From Micromonospora mirobrigensis (GTDB lineage Bacteria > Actinomycetota > Actinomycetes > Mycobacteriales > Micromonosporaceae): DNA of 64,000 nucleotides. Of the stretch, positions 50,840 through 58,730 are shown piece after piece. The notes under the pieces are model-generated. The model did not search any database and was not told where the DNA came from. It saw nothing but the letters and a program-made list of their open reading frames with translations. Positions within the stretch are counted from its first letter, which is position 1, and each line of letters opens with the position of its first letter. A program made the translations under genes and the position numbers. The stretch is taken from positions 1 through 64,000 of the forward strand of contig NZ_FMCX01000013.1 in NCBI RefSeq assembly GCF_900091555.1. The letters run 5' to 3'.

Positions 50840-51690
50840 GCGGGCGCGTCCGCGGCGGGTCGTTCACCCAGCGTGTAGCGCACCCGCTGGGTGAGCCGGA
50901 TCGTCCCGTCCGCGCCGCGCAGCCGACCGACGAAGTCGGTGGTGGCGGCGCGGACCCTCGCGCGCTCGTCCTCGCCGACGGCCTCCCACATGACCCGCTG
51001 GCCGTGCGACATGGAGAAGGCGTACCAGTGCTCGGGGCCGGTGAAGACGGCCTCGATGTCGAGCCCGACGGTGCGTACCCCCTGATATCCGGCGGCCGTG
51101 AGCAGCTCCTCGACCCCGGCGTCGCTGGCGAACGGGCCGGCGGTGCCGCTGGTGCGGGCGTCGAGCAGCTGCGGCGGGAGGTACGGTCGGAAGATCGCGT
51201 CCAGCTCCTCCCAGCGGGGGTCCCGGTCACCGAAGGTGGCGACGCCGAGCCGGCCGCCGGGCACGAGCAGCTCCCGCCACGCCCGCAGCGCTGCCGCCGG
51301 GTCGGGCAGGAAGAACAGCACCAGCGACGAGGCCACCAGGTCGTAGCCGCCCGCCGGCAGGTCCGGGGCGGTGGCGTCCATCAGCCGTACGTCCACCTGG
51401 GCCAGTCCGCGCTGGGCCGCCTCGGCCCGGGTCGCCGCCACCATCGCCGGCGCCAGGTCGACACCGGTCACCGACCCGGTCGGTCCGACCGCCTCGGCGA
51501 GCGGGAGGAGGACCGCTCCCCGCCCGCAGCCCACGTCCAGGGCGCGTTCGCCGGGGCGGGGGGCGAGCTCCCGGACCAGCCCTTCGGCGACCGGGGTGAA
51601 CCAGGGCACCCCGACGTTGTCGTACGTGTCGGCCACCCGGTCGAAGAGGGCCGCCACCCGGGCGCTGCGCGCTGTTCCCGCTGGGTCCAT
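50836..51690 (-). CDS. class I SAM-dependent methyltransferase
   Basis: The protein has 284 residues from ATG 51690; further upstream frame reads antisense. It has the Methyltransf_11/25 pattern: RVADTYDNVGVPWFTPVAEG, motif I ALDVGCGRGAVLLPLA, VTGVDLAPAMVAA, DLVASSLVLFFLPDP, and LVPGGRLGVATFGD. The N-terminal form resembles UbiE/menaquinone-type and natural-product methyltransferases; the substrate is unknown. Confidence 0.88.
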   Translation of the reverse strand: MDPAGTARSARVAALFDRVADTYDNVGVPWFTPVAEGLVRELAPRPGERALDVGCGRGAVLLPLAEAVGPTGSVTGVDLAPAMVAATRAEAAQRGLAQVDVRLMDATAPDLPAGGYDLVASSLVLFFLPDPAAALRAWRELLVPGGRLGVATFGDRDPRWEELDAIFRPYLPPQLLDARTSGTAGPFASDAGVEELLTAAGYQGVRTVGLDIEAVFTGPEHWYAFSMSHGQRVMWEAVGEDERARVRAATTDFVGRLRGADGTIRLTQRVRYTLGERPAADAPA

Positions 51691-51886
51691 GCCGGCGATT
51701 CTCGTCCCGTCGGCCCCACCGGCACAGGCCCGTACGGTCAGCCCCCGCCACCGGCCCGGCAGGTCGTCCGTCCGACGGGCGCGCGCAGGGCCGGGCTCAC
51801 GGGTCTGCCGGCGGTGGTGCGGTCCCGCTATCGTCTCGATCACCGCGCCGGCACTTCCGCCGGGCGCAGAGGTCGGGAGGCCGTCG

Positions 51887-52312
51887 GTGCTGGAGGATCT
51901 GCTCACCGGAGCATGGCAGAGCGTCGTGTTCGGAGTCGTCGGGGTGGGGCTGATGGCGGCCGGCTTCGTGCTGGTCGACCTGCTCACGCCCGGGAAGCTC
52001 CGGGAGCTGATCTGGGTGCAGCGCAACGGCAACGCCGCGCTGCTGCTCGCCGCGAACCAGCTCGGCATCGCCGGGATCGTCTTCACCGCGATCCTGACCA
52101 GCTACGACTCGTTCGGCAAGGGGCTCGCCTCGACGGTGGTCTTCGGGCTGATCGGGCTGGTGATCATGGCGTTGGCCTTCTTCGTGCTGGACCTGCTCAC
52201 CCCGGGCAGGCTGGGCGAGGTGATCTGCGCCGACCAGCCGCACCCGGCGGCCCGGGTCAGCGCCGCCACCCACTTCGGCGCGGCGCTGATCGTCTGCGCC
52301 TGCATCGCCTGA
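51887..52312 (+). CDS. DUF350 membrane protein
   Basis: The protein has 141 residues from GTG 51887, preceded by GGGAGG. Four hydrophobic helices come as two similar halves (VVFGVVGVGLMAAGFVLVDLLTPGKL and VVFGLIGLVIMALAFFVLDLLTPGRL), which shows the internal duplication typical of DUF350. Relatives sit near polyamine/aminopropyltransferase or potassium-linked genes; no such partner lies adjacent here. Function unknown. Confidence 0.85.
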   Translation: MLEDLLTGAWQSVVFGVVGVGLMAAGFVLVDLLTPGKLRELIWVQRNGNAALLLAANQLGIAGIVFTAILTSYDSFGKGLASTVVFGLIGLVIMALAFFVLDLLTPGRLGEVICADQPHPAARVSAATHFGAALIVCACIA

Positions 52313-52344
52313 GGGCTGTCGTACCGGGGGCCTAGCCTGCGGGG

Positions 52345-53037
52345 GTGAACCGGACGGACCGTCTCTACGCCCTGGTGGAGGAGCTGCGGGTGGTCTCGCC
52401 GCGGCCGCGCAGCGCCGCCTGGCTGGCCCGGCGCTTCGAGGTGAGCACCCGCACCATCGAGCGGGACGTGGGCGCCTTGCAGGCCTCCGGGGTGCCGATC
52501 TGGGCCGAGCCGGGCCGCACCGGCGGCTACGCGGTCGACCGCGCGCACACCCTGCCGCCGGTCAACCTGACCGCGGGGGAGGCGGTGGCGATGGCGGTGG
52601 GCCTGCACCGGCTGCGCGGCACCCCCTTCGCGTCGGCCGCCGGGGCGGCGCTGCGCAAGCTGGTCGCGGTGATGCCGGCCGCCGACGTGGCCGAGGCGCA
52701 CCGGCTCGCCGGCCGGGTGCACCTGATCGGCGACGGGCCGGCCACGCCCGTCCCGGCCCTCGTCGCCGGCGCGGTCACCGCCGGGCGCCTGCTGCGCCTC
52801 GGGTACGCCGACCGCGTCGGCGCGGTCTCGACCCGGGACGTGGAACCGCTGGGTTACCTGGGCAACGCCCGGCACTGGTACCTCGTGGCGTGGTGCCGGC
52901 TACGGGGCGGGCCGCGCTGCTTCCGCACCGACCGGATCGTCTCGGTGCGCCCGCTGGCCGAGCGGGTGACGCGGGAGCTGCGCCTGGACGAGCTGGACAT
53001 CCCGCGCGAGCGGGTGCGGGCGCTCAGCCTGGTCTGA
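52345..53037 (+). CDS. WYL-domain transcriptional regulator (YafY type)
   Basis: The protein has 230 residues with a GTG start. A DeoR-like N-terminal HTH (SAAWLARRFEVSTRTIERDV) is followed by a WYL domain with GYLGNARHWYLVAWCRLRGG then CFRTDRIVSVRPL. Proteins of this type regulate stress or defence genes in response to nucleic-acid-like ligands. It precedes a VOC gene 168 bp downstream, which it may control. Confidence 0.9.
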   Translation: MNRTDRLYALVEELRVVSPRPRSAAWLARRFEVSTRTIERDVGALQASGVPIWAEPGRTGGYAVDRAHTLPPVNLTAGEAVAMAVGLHRLRGTPFASAAGAALRKLVAVMPAADVAEAHRLAGRVHLIGDGPATPVPALVAGAVTAGRLLRLGYADRVGAVSTRDVEPLGYLGNARHWYLVAWCRLRGGPRCFRTDRIVSVRPLAERVTRELRLDELDIPRERVRALSLV

Positions 53038-53204
53038 AGGACGGCGGCGCGGGTGGTGGGCCGATCCGGGCGCCGGCGGCGGGCTCCCGGCGCAGGTGCG
53101 GCGAATCGCTCCGGAAACACCGACAGGACGCTGTCGGGGACGTCGCCGAGGCTGACTCCTGACGGCGCCGGCCACCCCGGCCGGCGCGCTCAGAAGGAGG
53201 CAGC

Positions 53205-53576
53205 ATGTCCGGCACGCCCATCACCTGGTTCGAGATCGGCTCCGACCGCCCGGCGGAGGTCGAGGGCTTCTACGCCGACCTGTTCGGCTGGACGTTCGAG
53301 GAGCAGGGGCCGCCCGGCGCGTCGTACCGGCAGACGGTGGCCGGCGGGGAGCGGGGGATCGGCGGGGCGATCCGGGCCACCGAGGGGGACGCGGCGAACT
53401 ACGCGATCTTCCACGCCGAAGTGACCGACGTGGCGGAGACCTGCCGGCGGGCCGAGGCGGCCGGTGGCAAGGTGCTGGTGCCGGCGCGGACCACGCCGCG
53501 CGGACTCACCCTGGCCCAGCTGCTCGATCCGGCCGGCAACCGGGTCGGCGTGTTCACGCCACCCACCCCGGCCTGA
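53205..53576 (+). CDS. VOC-family protein
   Basis: The protein has 123 residues; AGAAGGAGG precedes the ATG. A single VOC unit is seen: ITWFEIGSDRPAEVEGFYAD then LFGWTFEEQGPPGASYRQTV and a closing AQLLDPAGNRVGVFTPP. Such proteins often pair with a YafY-type regulator in actinomycetes. Substrate unknown. Confidence 0.88.
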   Translation: MSGTPITWFEIGSDRPAEVEGFYADLFGWTFEEQGPPGASYRQTVAGGERGIGGAIRATEGDAANYAIFHAEVTDVAETCRRAEAAGGKVLVPARTTPRGLTLAQLLDPAGNRVGVFTPPTPA

Positions 53577-53632
53577 CCGAACTGCGCCGACCGGGCCGCT
53601 GCCCGGGCTGCCCGAGCGGTGGAGAAGCCGAC

Positions 53633-53681
53633 GTGCGGCATGTCGCGGTCCCAGGAGGGCGGGAACCGCGACATGCCGCAC
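53633..53681. terminator. long inverted repeat between VOC and secreted-protein genes
   Basis: A 17-bp perfect stem (53633-53649 with 53665-53681; arms start GTGCGGCATGTCGCGG and ACCGCGACATGCCGC) is further extended by CCC/GGG across a one-base bulge. It lies between convergent genes, so it probably ends both transcripts. Confidence 0.65.
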
Positions 53682-53696
53682 GAGTCACGCGCCGGG

Positions 53697-54170
53697 TCAG
53701 CGCATGTGGTGGCCGCGGAAGCCCATCCCGCCCATGCCGCCGCCGGGGAAGACCCCGGACTCGGCGGCCTTGGTGATCGCGTCGGCCTGCTCCTGGGTGA
53801 GCTTGCCGTCCTTGACCGCCTGGTCCAGCCGCTGCTTGAGCATGGCCTGCCGATCCTCGGCGGACGGGCGCGCCGGCCGGTCGGCCTGGTGCTCCGCGCG
53901 CAGCTTCTCCAGCGCTGCGGTGACCTTCTCGGTCGGTACGCCCAGCTCCTTGGCCAGCGCCTCGGCGAACTCGGCCTGCCGGTCGGCCCGCTGCTGCTGC
54001 CGGTCGGTCCCCTGATCGTTCGTGCCGCCCTGGTCGGCGCTGCTGCTGGCGCTCGGCGTCGGGGTGGCGCTCTCCTCCGCGAACGCGGGGGCGGCGGCGA
54101 TCCCCACGCCGAGTACCCCGGCGGCGGCCAGGCCGGCCAGCAGGTGCTTCTTCGACATCGTGCGGGACAT
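53697..54170 (-). CDS. secreted helical protein with DUF2680-like repeats
   Basis: The protein has 157 residues; CCGGAGG precedes ATG 54170. A Sec signal peptide (MSKKHLLAGLAAAGVLGVGI then AAAPAFA) ends at an AFA|E site. A Ser/Thr/Pro linker and two helical repeats follow (FAEALAKELGVPTEKVTAAL and LKQRLDQAVKDGKLTQEQAD), then a Gly/Met/His-rich tail GGGMGGMGFRGHHMR that may bind metal. The function is unknown; related proteins are abundant in actinomycete secretomes. Confidence 0.8.
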   Translation of the reverse strand: MSRTMSKKHLLAGLAAAGVLGVGIAAAPAFAEESATPTPSASSSADQGGTNDQGTDRQQQRADRQAEFAEALAKELGVPTEKVTAALEKLRAEHQADRPARPSAEDRQAMLKQRLDQAVKDGKLTQEQADAITKAAESGVFPGGGMGGMGFRGHHMR

Positions 54171-54343
54171 CAGTCCTCCGGTCGGTTTCGGTGGTGCGGC
54201 GATTACGTGACCGACAGTGACCGGCTGAGCTGGGCGGAAGCCGTGGCGACCCTATGAGTCAGCTGGCAGTCGCGCCGGAATCGCGTTGCGCCCGCGGGCG
54301 GGGGAGCGCAGGGTGGGCCCGTTGCCGGAGGAGGGGAGGCCGG

Positions 54344-55222
54344 ATGGCGCGGATCCGGGAGATCGAGCTGGCCGGGGCGGGCTCGGGGCCGTACGGGATC
54401 ACCGTGGGCCCGGACGGCGCGCTCTGGGTGACCCTGTCCGGCAGCGGTGGCACGGCCCGGGTCGGGCTGGACGGCGACGTCCGGGAGCACCTCACGGACC
54501 CGGCGGAGAGCCGTCCGCTGATCATCGTCGGTGGGCCGGACGGCGCGCTGTGGTATACCCGCTCCGGCGACGACCGGCTGGGCCGGATCACCACCGACGG
54601 GGTCGCCGGCTCGGTGCCGCTGCCGGCGGGCAGCGGCCCGTGCGGGCTCGTCGCCGGTCCCGACGGTGCCCTCTGGTACGCCGCGATGAACCGCGACACC
54701 GTCGGCCGGGTGACCCTCGACGGGCAGGTCACCGAGTTCCCGCTGCCGGTCGACGGGGCCTTCCCGTCGATGCTGGCGGTCGGCCCCGACCGGGCGCTGT
54801 GGTGCACGCTCAACCGGGCGAACGCGATCGCCCGGATCGACCCGTCCGGGCGGGTACGCCTGCACGCCCTGCCCACCGACGCGGCCGGCCCGGTCGGGAT
54901 CAGCGCCGGCGGCGACGGCGGGCTCTGGTTCGTGGAGATCCTCGCCGGGCAGCTCGGCCGGATCACCGTCGACGGTGAGATCACCGAGTTCCCGCTGCCG
55001 GACCGGGCCGCCCGCCCGCACGCGATCGCGGCCGACCCGGCCGGCGGTTGCTGGTTCACCGAGTGGGGCGCGAACCGGATCGGTCACGTCGACGCGGGCG
55101 GCCGGATCATCGGCCACGACCTGCCCACCCCGGCCGGTGAACCGCACGGGATCGTGGTCGCCCCCGACGGGAGCGTCTGCGCGGCCCTGGAGACCGGCGC
55201 CGTCGCCGTCCTGACCCCCTGA
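54344..55222 (+). CDS. vgb: virginiamycin B lyase-like protein (Vgb family)
   Basis: The protein has 292 residues from ATG 54344 with GGAGGGGAGG upstream, matching the family length of about 295. Seven blade repeats of a beta-propeller are visible, most with the GPDGALW motif (residues near 21, 63, 105, 147, 190, 232 and 274). The active-site region has RPHAIAADPAGGCWFTEWGA followed by NRIGHVD, with the His and Glu used by Vgb. Vgb opens streptogramin B depsipeptides by elimination rather than hydrolysis. Chromosomal homologues in antibiotic-producing soil genera may be housekeeping or resistance enzymes, so activity needs testing. Confidence 0.85.
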   Translation: MARIREIELAGAGSGPYGITVGPDGALWVTLSGSGGTARVGLDGDVREHLTDPAESRPLIIVGGPDGALWYTRSGDDRLGRITTDGVAGSVPLPAGSGPCGLVAGPDGALWYAAMNRDTVGRVTLDGQVTEFPLPVDGAFPSMLAVGPDRALWCTLNRANAIARIDPSGRVRLHALPTDAAGPVGISAGGDGGLWFVEILAGQLGRITVDGEITEFPLPDRAARPHAIAADPAGGCWFTEWGANRIGHVDAGGRIIGHDLPTPAGEPHGIVVAPDGSVCAALETGAVAVLTP

Positions 55223-55257
55223 CGGCCGGCGGGTCCCTCGAGGGGTCCCGCCGGCCG
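55223..55257. terminator. bidirectional terminator between vgb and phosphoesterase genes
   Basis: An 11-bp perfect stem CGGCCGGCGGG (55223-55233) / CCCGCCGGCCG (55247-55257) with an inner CCCTCGAGGGG lies between convergent genes. Confidence 0.75.
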
Positions 55258-55270
55258 CGAAGAGCGCGGC

Positions 55271-56818
55271 TCAGACGCAGTTGGGGAACTCGGAGCCGAC
55301 CAGGTTGCAGTTGGTGCCCGGCACGACGGCGCCGGCCTGGTCGAAGTGCCGCAGGTTCCAGGTGGTGCCGACGTCGCGCAGCACCGCGTAGCCGAAGTCC
55401 CGCACGGTGACCAGGTGAACGAGGGGCACGCCGTCGACGGGCTTGTTGATCAGGTTGGCGTCCTGCCAGTTCTTGTCGTCCAGTGCGGTGCCCGAGTCGC
55501 CCACGGTCACCTGCGGCGGGCGGCGCGGGGTGGCGGTGCCGAAGTCAAGCATCTGGTAGAGGTGGACGTGCCCGGAGAGGATCAGGTCGATCCGCGCGTC
55601 GAGCATGCCGACTGTGGTGGCCGCGACCGCGTTCTCCAGCACCGGTGTGATCCAGACCGGGTTGCCGGCCATGTTCTGGGCGACCACCGCCCAGATCGGC
55701 GTGTGACTGAGCAGGAAGTTGTCGCCCGGCCGGACCAGGGTGTTGTTGACCTGGTTGAACTGCGCCGTGTACCTGGCGAGCCCGGATGCCGTGTCACAGG
55801 TCGGCGGGTTCAGGTCGTCGCCGGCGCAGGAGGTGTCCGTCAGCAGCAACCCGAGGGTGCCGGCGTTGAGCCGGACCGGCGGGCTGTAGTCCTGCACCGC
55901 CCCGGGACTGCACGCGGTCGTGCTCAGGGTGGGCGCAAGGTAGCGGAACCACACCTCACCGGCGCGCTGGCAGGTCTCGTGGTTGCCGCGAACGAACACG
56001 AACGGCGCCGTCCTCAGCAGCGCCGCCGCCGGCTCGAAGAAGTCGGTGACCAGGCAGCCCCAGGTGCGGTAGTTCAGGCTCGTGCTCGGGCCGCCGCAGA
56101 GCGGCGCCGGTTGCGTCTGGACCAGGGTCCGGTAGATGTAGTCGCCGGTGTGGATCACCAGGTCCGGCGGGACCGGCCTGGCGGCCGCCGCGTTCGCCAC
56201 GTTCTGCAGCGGCCAGTTCGACGGTGTGTTCTGGCAGACCTGCGCCGCGCCCACCGCCGGGATCCGGCAGCCGGTGTCGCCGATCTCGGCGATGTTGGCC
56301 GGTCGGGACGTGGCGGCGCCGAGCTGGGTCCAGTTCGGCAGCGGGACCGCGCCGTTGACGCCGGCGTTCACCGGCACCGGGCTGGTCGTCACGTCGATCC
56401 GGGCGGCGGTGGCGGCCGGCGGGACGAGCCGGGTGCAGACGGTGGCGGTGGTGGGATACATGCTCACCGTGCTCTCCTGCACCATCTGGCGCCGCACCGG
56501 CTGCCCGCCGGTGGTCACCACCAGGATCGGGCAGCTACCGGCCGGGGTGACGAACCGGACCTGGGCGCCCGCCGGGACGAGCTGGGTCCACGCCCAGGCA
56601 TCCTGTGGCGGTGGTGGTGGCAGCTGGATCGGTGGCGACTGCGTCGGGGACGGCTGCGGCGAGGGCGGTGGGTACGGTGGTCGGTGGCCGCCGCCGTCCC
56701 CCTCGACCTGCCCCGCGCCGTCCGCCAGGGCGAACGGCACCGCCTGGGCGGACGCCAGGGCGGCCACGGCCACCGAGCCGATCAGCACCGCCATCCGCAA
56801 CCCGTTCCGACGCTTCAT
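55271..56818 (-). CDS. secreted calcineurin-like metallophosphoesterase
   Basis: The protein has 515 residues; GCGGAGGAG precedes ATG 56818. A signal peptide (MAVLIGSVAVAALASAQAVP then FALA) is followed by a Pro-rich linker (residues 47-72), an N-terminal beta domain and a metallophosphoesterase domain. Metal ligands are seen in IGDTGCRI, LVIHTGDYIY, FVRGNHETC, LLSHTPIWAV and ILSGHVHLYQM. It is probably an extracellular phosphatase or nucleotidase/phosphodiesterase that scavenges phosphate; substrate unknown. Confidence 0.9.
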   Translation of the reverse strand: MKRRNGLRMAVLIGSVAVAALASAQAVPFALADGAGQVEGDGGGHRPPYPPPSPQPSPTQSPPIQLPPPPPQDAWAWTQLVPAGAQVRFVTPAGSCPILVVTTGGQPVRRQMVQESTVSMYPTTATVCTRLVPPAATAARIDVTTSPVPVNAGVNGAVPLPNWTQLGAATSRPANIAEIGDTGCRIPAVGAAQVCQNTPSNWPLQNVANAAAARPVPPDLVIHTGDYIYRTLVQTQPAPLCGGPSTSLNYRTWGCLVTDFFEPAAALLRTAPFVFVRGNHETCQRAGEVWFRYLAPTLSTTACSPGAVQDYSPPVRLNAGTLGLLLTDTSCAGDDLNPPTCDTASGLARYTAQFNQVNNTLVRPGDNFLLSHTPIWAVVAQNMAGNPVWITPVLENAVAATTVGMLDARIDLILSGHVHLYQMLDFGTATPRRPPQVTVGDSGTALDDKNWQDANLINKPVDGVPLVHLVTVRDFGYAVLRDVGTTWNLRHFDQAGAVVPGTNCNLVGSEFPNCV

Positions 56819-56957
56819 GCTGCTCCTCCGCAGAGCCGGTGACCCCGGCCGACACGCGAGGTCCTGTCAGGTATGGCCTGGTTGGGACCGTACCGACGGT
56901 TTTTCACCTTTTCTGCGGTTATGGGAGTTCAGTGCCCGAACGTGCCCGGCCGGGTGG

Positions 56958-57884
56958 TCAGCGCACCGCCGGCGCGACGGTCAAGGTGCCCGCCGTCGCG
57001 TCCAGCACCGCCGGGGTGCCGACCGGGACGGTGAGCTGCCCCGGGCCGTGGCCGATCGGCAGCCCGCCCAGCACCGGCACGCCGAGGTCGCCCAGCCGGT
57101 CGGTGAGCACGTCGACCACCGTGGTGTCCCAGCCGTCCGCGCAGTCGGTGAACTGGCCCACCGCCACCCCGGCCAGCCCGTCCAGCGCGCCCGCGCGGCG
57201 CAGGTGGGTGAGCATCCGGTCGATCTTGTACGGCGGCTCCTGCACCTCCTCGACCAGCAGCACCGCCCCGGTCAGGTCGGGCATGTCGGCGGTGCCGATC
57301 GAGGCGGTGATCAGGCACAGGTTGCCGCCGAGCAGGACGCCCTCGGCCCGGCCCGGCACCCGTACGCCGAAGCTCTCCTCGGCCGCGACCGCCGCGACCG
57401 TCACCGGCGCGGGGGTCATCAGCGCGGCGTGCATCGACTCCACCGAGGCCAGCGGCAGGCGCTCGTCCCGCCACGCCGCGCCCGGCCCGTGCACGCCCGC
57501 CAACCGGGCGCCTCGCCAGAGCGCGAACTGGAGGGCGGTGATGTCGGAGAAGCCGGCCACCACCTTCGGGTCGCTCCGGACCGCCGCCATGTCGATCAGG
57601 TCGACCACCCGCTGCGCGCCGTAGCCGCCCCGGGTGCAGATCACCCCGCGGATCTCCGGGTCGGCGAACGCGGCGTTCAGGTCCGCGGCCCGCAGCACGT
57701 CGTCGCCGGCCAGGTAGCCGTGCCGGGCGTACGCGTTCGGTCCCAGCACGGGCCGCAGCCCCCAGCCGGTGAGCAGCTCCACACCCCGGGCCACCAGCTC
57801 GGGGGTGGTCGGCCCGGACGGCGAGACGAGCATCACCGGGTCGCCGGGGCGCAGGACGGGCGGGCGCAGCGCGGAGGTGGTCAC
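56958..57884 (-). CDS. LD-carboxypeptidase (peptidase family S66)
   Basis: The protein has 308 residues, GTG 57884. The family motifs are VMLVSPSGPT at the start, VICTRGGYGAQRVVDLID, the nucleophilic serine in VAGFSDITALQFAL, VLLVEEVQEPPYKIDRMLTH with the Glu, and GGLPIGHGPGQLT with the His. Such enzymes cut the L-Lys/DAP-D-Ala bond of murein tetrapeptides in peptidoglycan recycling; some members give microcin C self-immunity. Confidence 0.92.
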   Translation of the reverse strand: MTTSALRPPVLRPGDPVMLVSPSGPTTPELVARGVELLTGWGLRPVLGPNAYARHGYLAGDDVLRAADLNAAFADPEIRGVICTRGGYGAQRVVDLIDMAAVRSDPKVVAGFSDITALQFALWRGARLAGVHGPGAAWRDERLPLASVESMHAALMTPAPVTVAAVAAEESFGVRVPGRAEGVLLGGNLCLITASIGTADMPDLTGAVLLVEEVQEPPYKIDRMLTHLRRAGALDGLAGVAVGQFTDCADGWDTTVVDVLTDRLGDLGVPVLGGLPIGHGPGQLTVPVGTPAVLDATAGTLTVAPAVR

Positions 57885-57958
57885 GACGACCGAGCCTAAC
57901 GCCGGTGCCGGCCGAGCCGTTCCCAGCGGGCGTGGGCCTACCCGTTAGCCTCGACGGC

Positions 57959-58726
57959 GTGGCAACCGCGCTGGTGATCGAGAACGACCCGACCGACGAC
58001 CTCCGCCGGCTCGGCGACTGGCTGGCCGAGGGCGGGCTGGAGCTGTCCGTGCTGCGCCCGCACGCCGGCGACGACCTCCCCGCCGACCTCGACGGGTACG
58101 CCGCGCTGGTGGTGCTCGGCGGCGACCAGCAGGCGTACCCGCTGCCCGACGGGACGCCCGGCGCGCCCTGGTTCCCGGCGCTGGAGGGGTTGCTGCGCAA
58201 GGCCGTCCGGCGCCGGCTGCCCACCCTCGGCGTCTGCCTCGGCGCGCAGCTGCTCGCCACCGCGCACGCCGGGCAGGTCGAGCGCAGCCCCTCCGGGCCG
58301 GAGGTCGGGCCGGGCGTGGTCGGCAAGCGGGACGCCGCCGAGGGCGACCCGCTGTTCAGGTACGTGCCGCTGATCCCGGACGTGCTCCAGTGGCACTCCG
58401 ACGAGATCACCGAGCTGCCCCGGGGAGCCACCCTGCTGGCCGCCTCCACCCGCTACCCGCACCAGGCGTTCCGCCTCGGCGACCGGGCCTGGGGCCTCCA
58501 GTTCCACATCGAGTGCGACACCGCGATGATCGCCGAGTGGGCCCGCGACTCGGAGCTGCTGGCCGAGCTGGGCTACGACGAGGAGCTGGTGGTGGCCGCC
58601 TGCGACCGGGTGCTGGCCGACGTGGAGGAGGTCTGGCAGCCGTTCGCCGTCCGGTTCGCCGCCCTTGCCATGGGCGAGCTGGGCGACGACGTCACCCGGC
58701 CCGGCCTGCCCCTGCTCGGGCACTGA
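57959..58726 (+). CDS. type 1 glutamine amidotransferase
   Basis: The protein has 255 residues from GTG 57959 (VATALVIENDPTDD). TAGCCT about 12 bp upstream may be a -10 box, so it could be a leaderless transcript. The catalytic triad is visible: Cys in LGVCLGAQLLATAHAG, His and Glu in WGLQFHIECDTAM. It resembles stand-alone GuaA-N-like amidotransferases of unknown acceptor. It ends four bases before glnE, so the two are probably co-transcribed. Confidence 0.9.
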   Translation: MATALVIENDPTDDLRRLGDWLAEGGLELSVLRPHAGDDLPADLDGYAALVVLGGDQQAYPLPDGTPGAPWFPALEGLLRKAVRRRLPTLGVCLGAQLLATAHAGQVERSPSGPEVGPGVVGKRDAAEGDPLFRYVPLIPDVLQWHSDEITELPRGATLLAASTRYPHQAFRLGDRAWGLQFHIECDTAMIAEWARDSELLAELGYDEELVVAACDRVLADVEEVWQPFAVRFAALAMGELGDDVTRPGLPLLGH

Positions 58727-58730
58727 GGCG

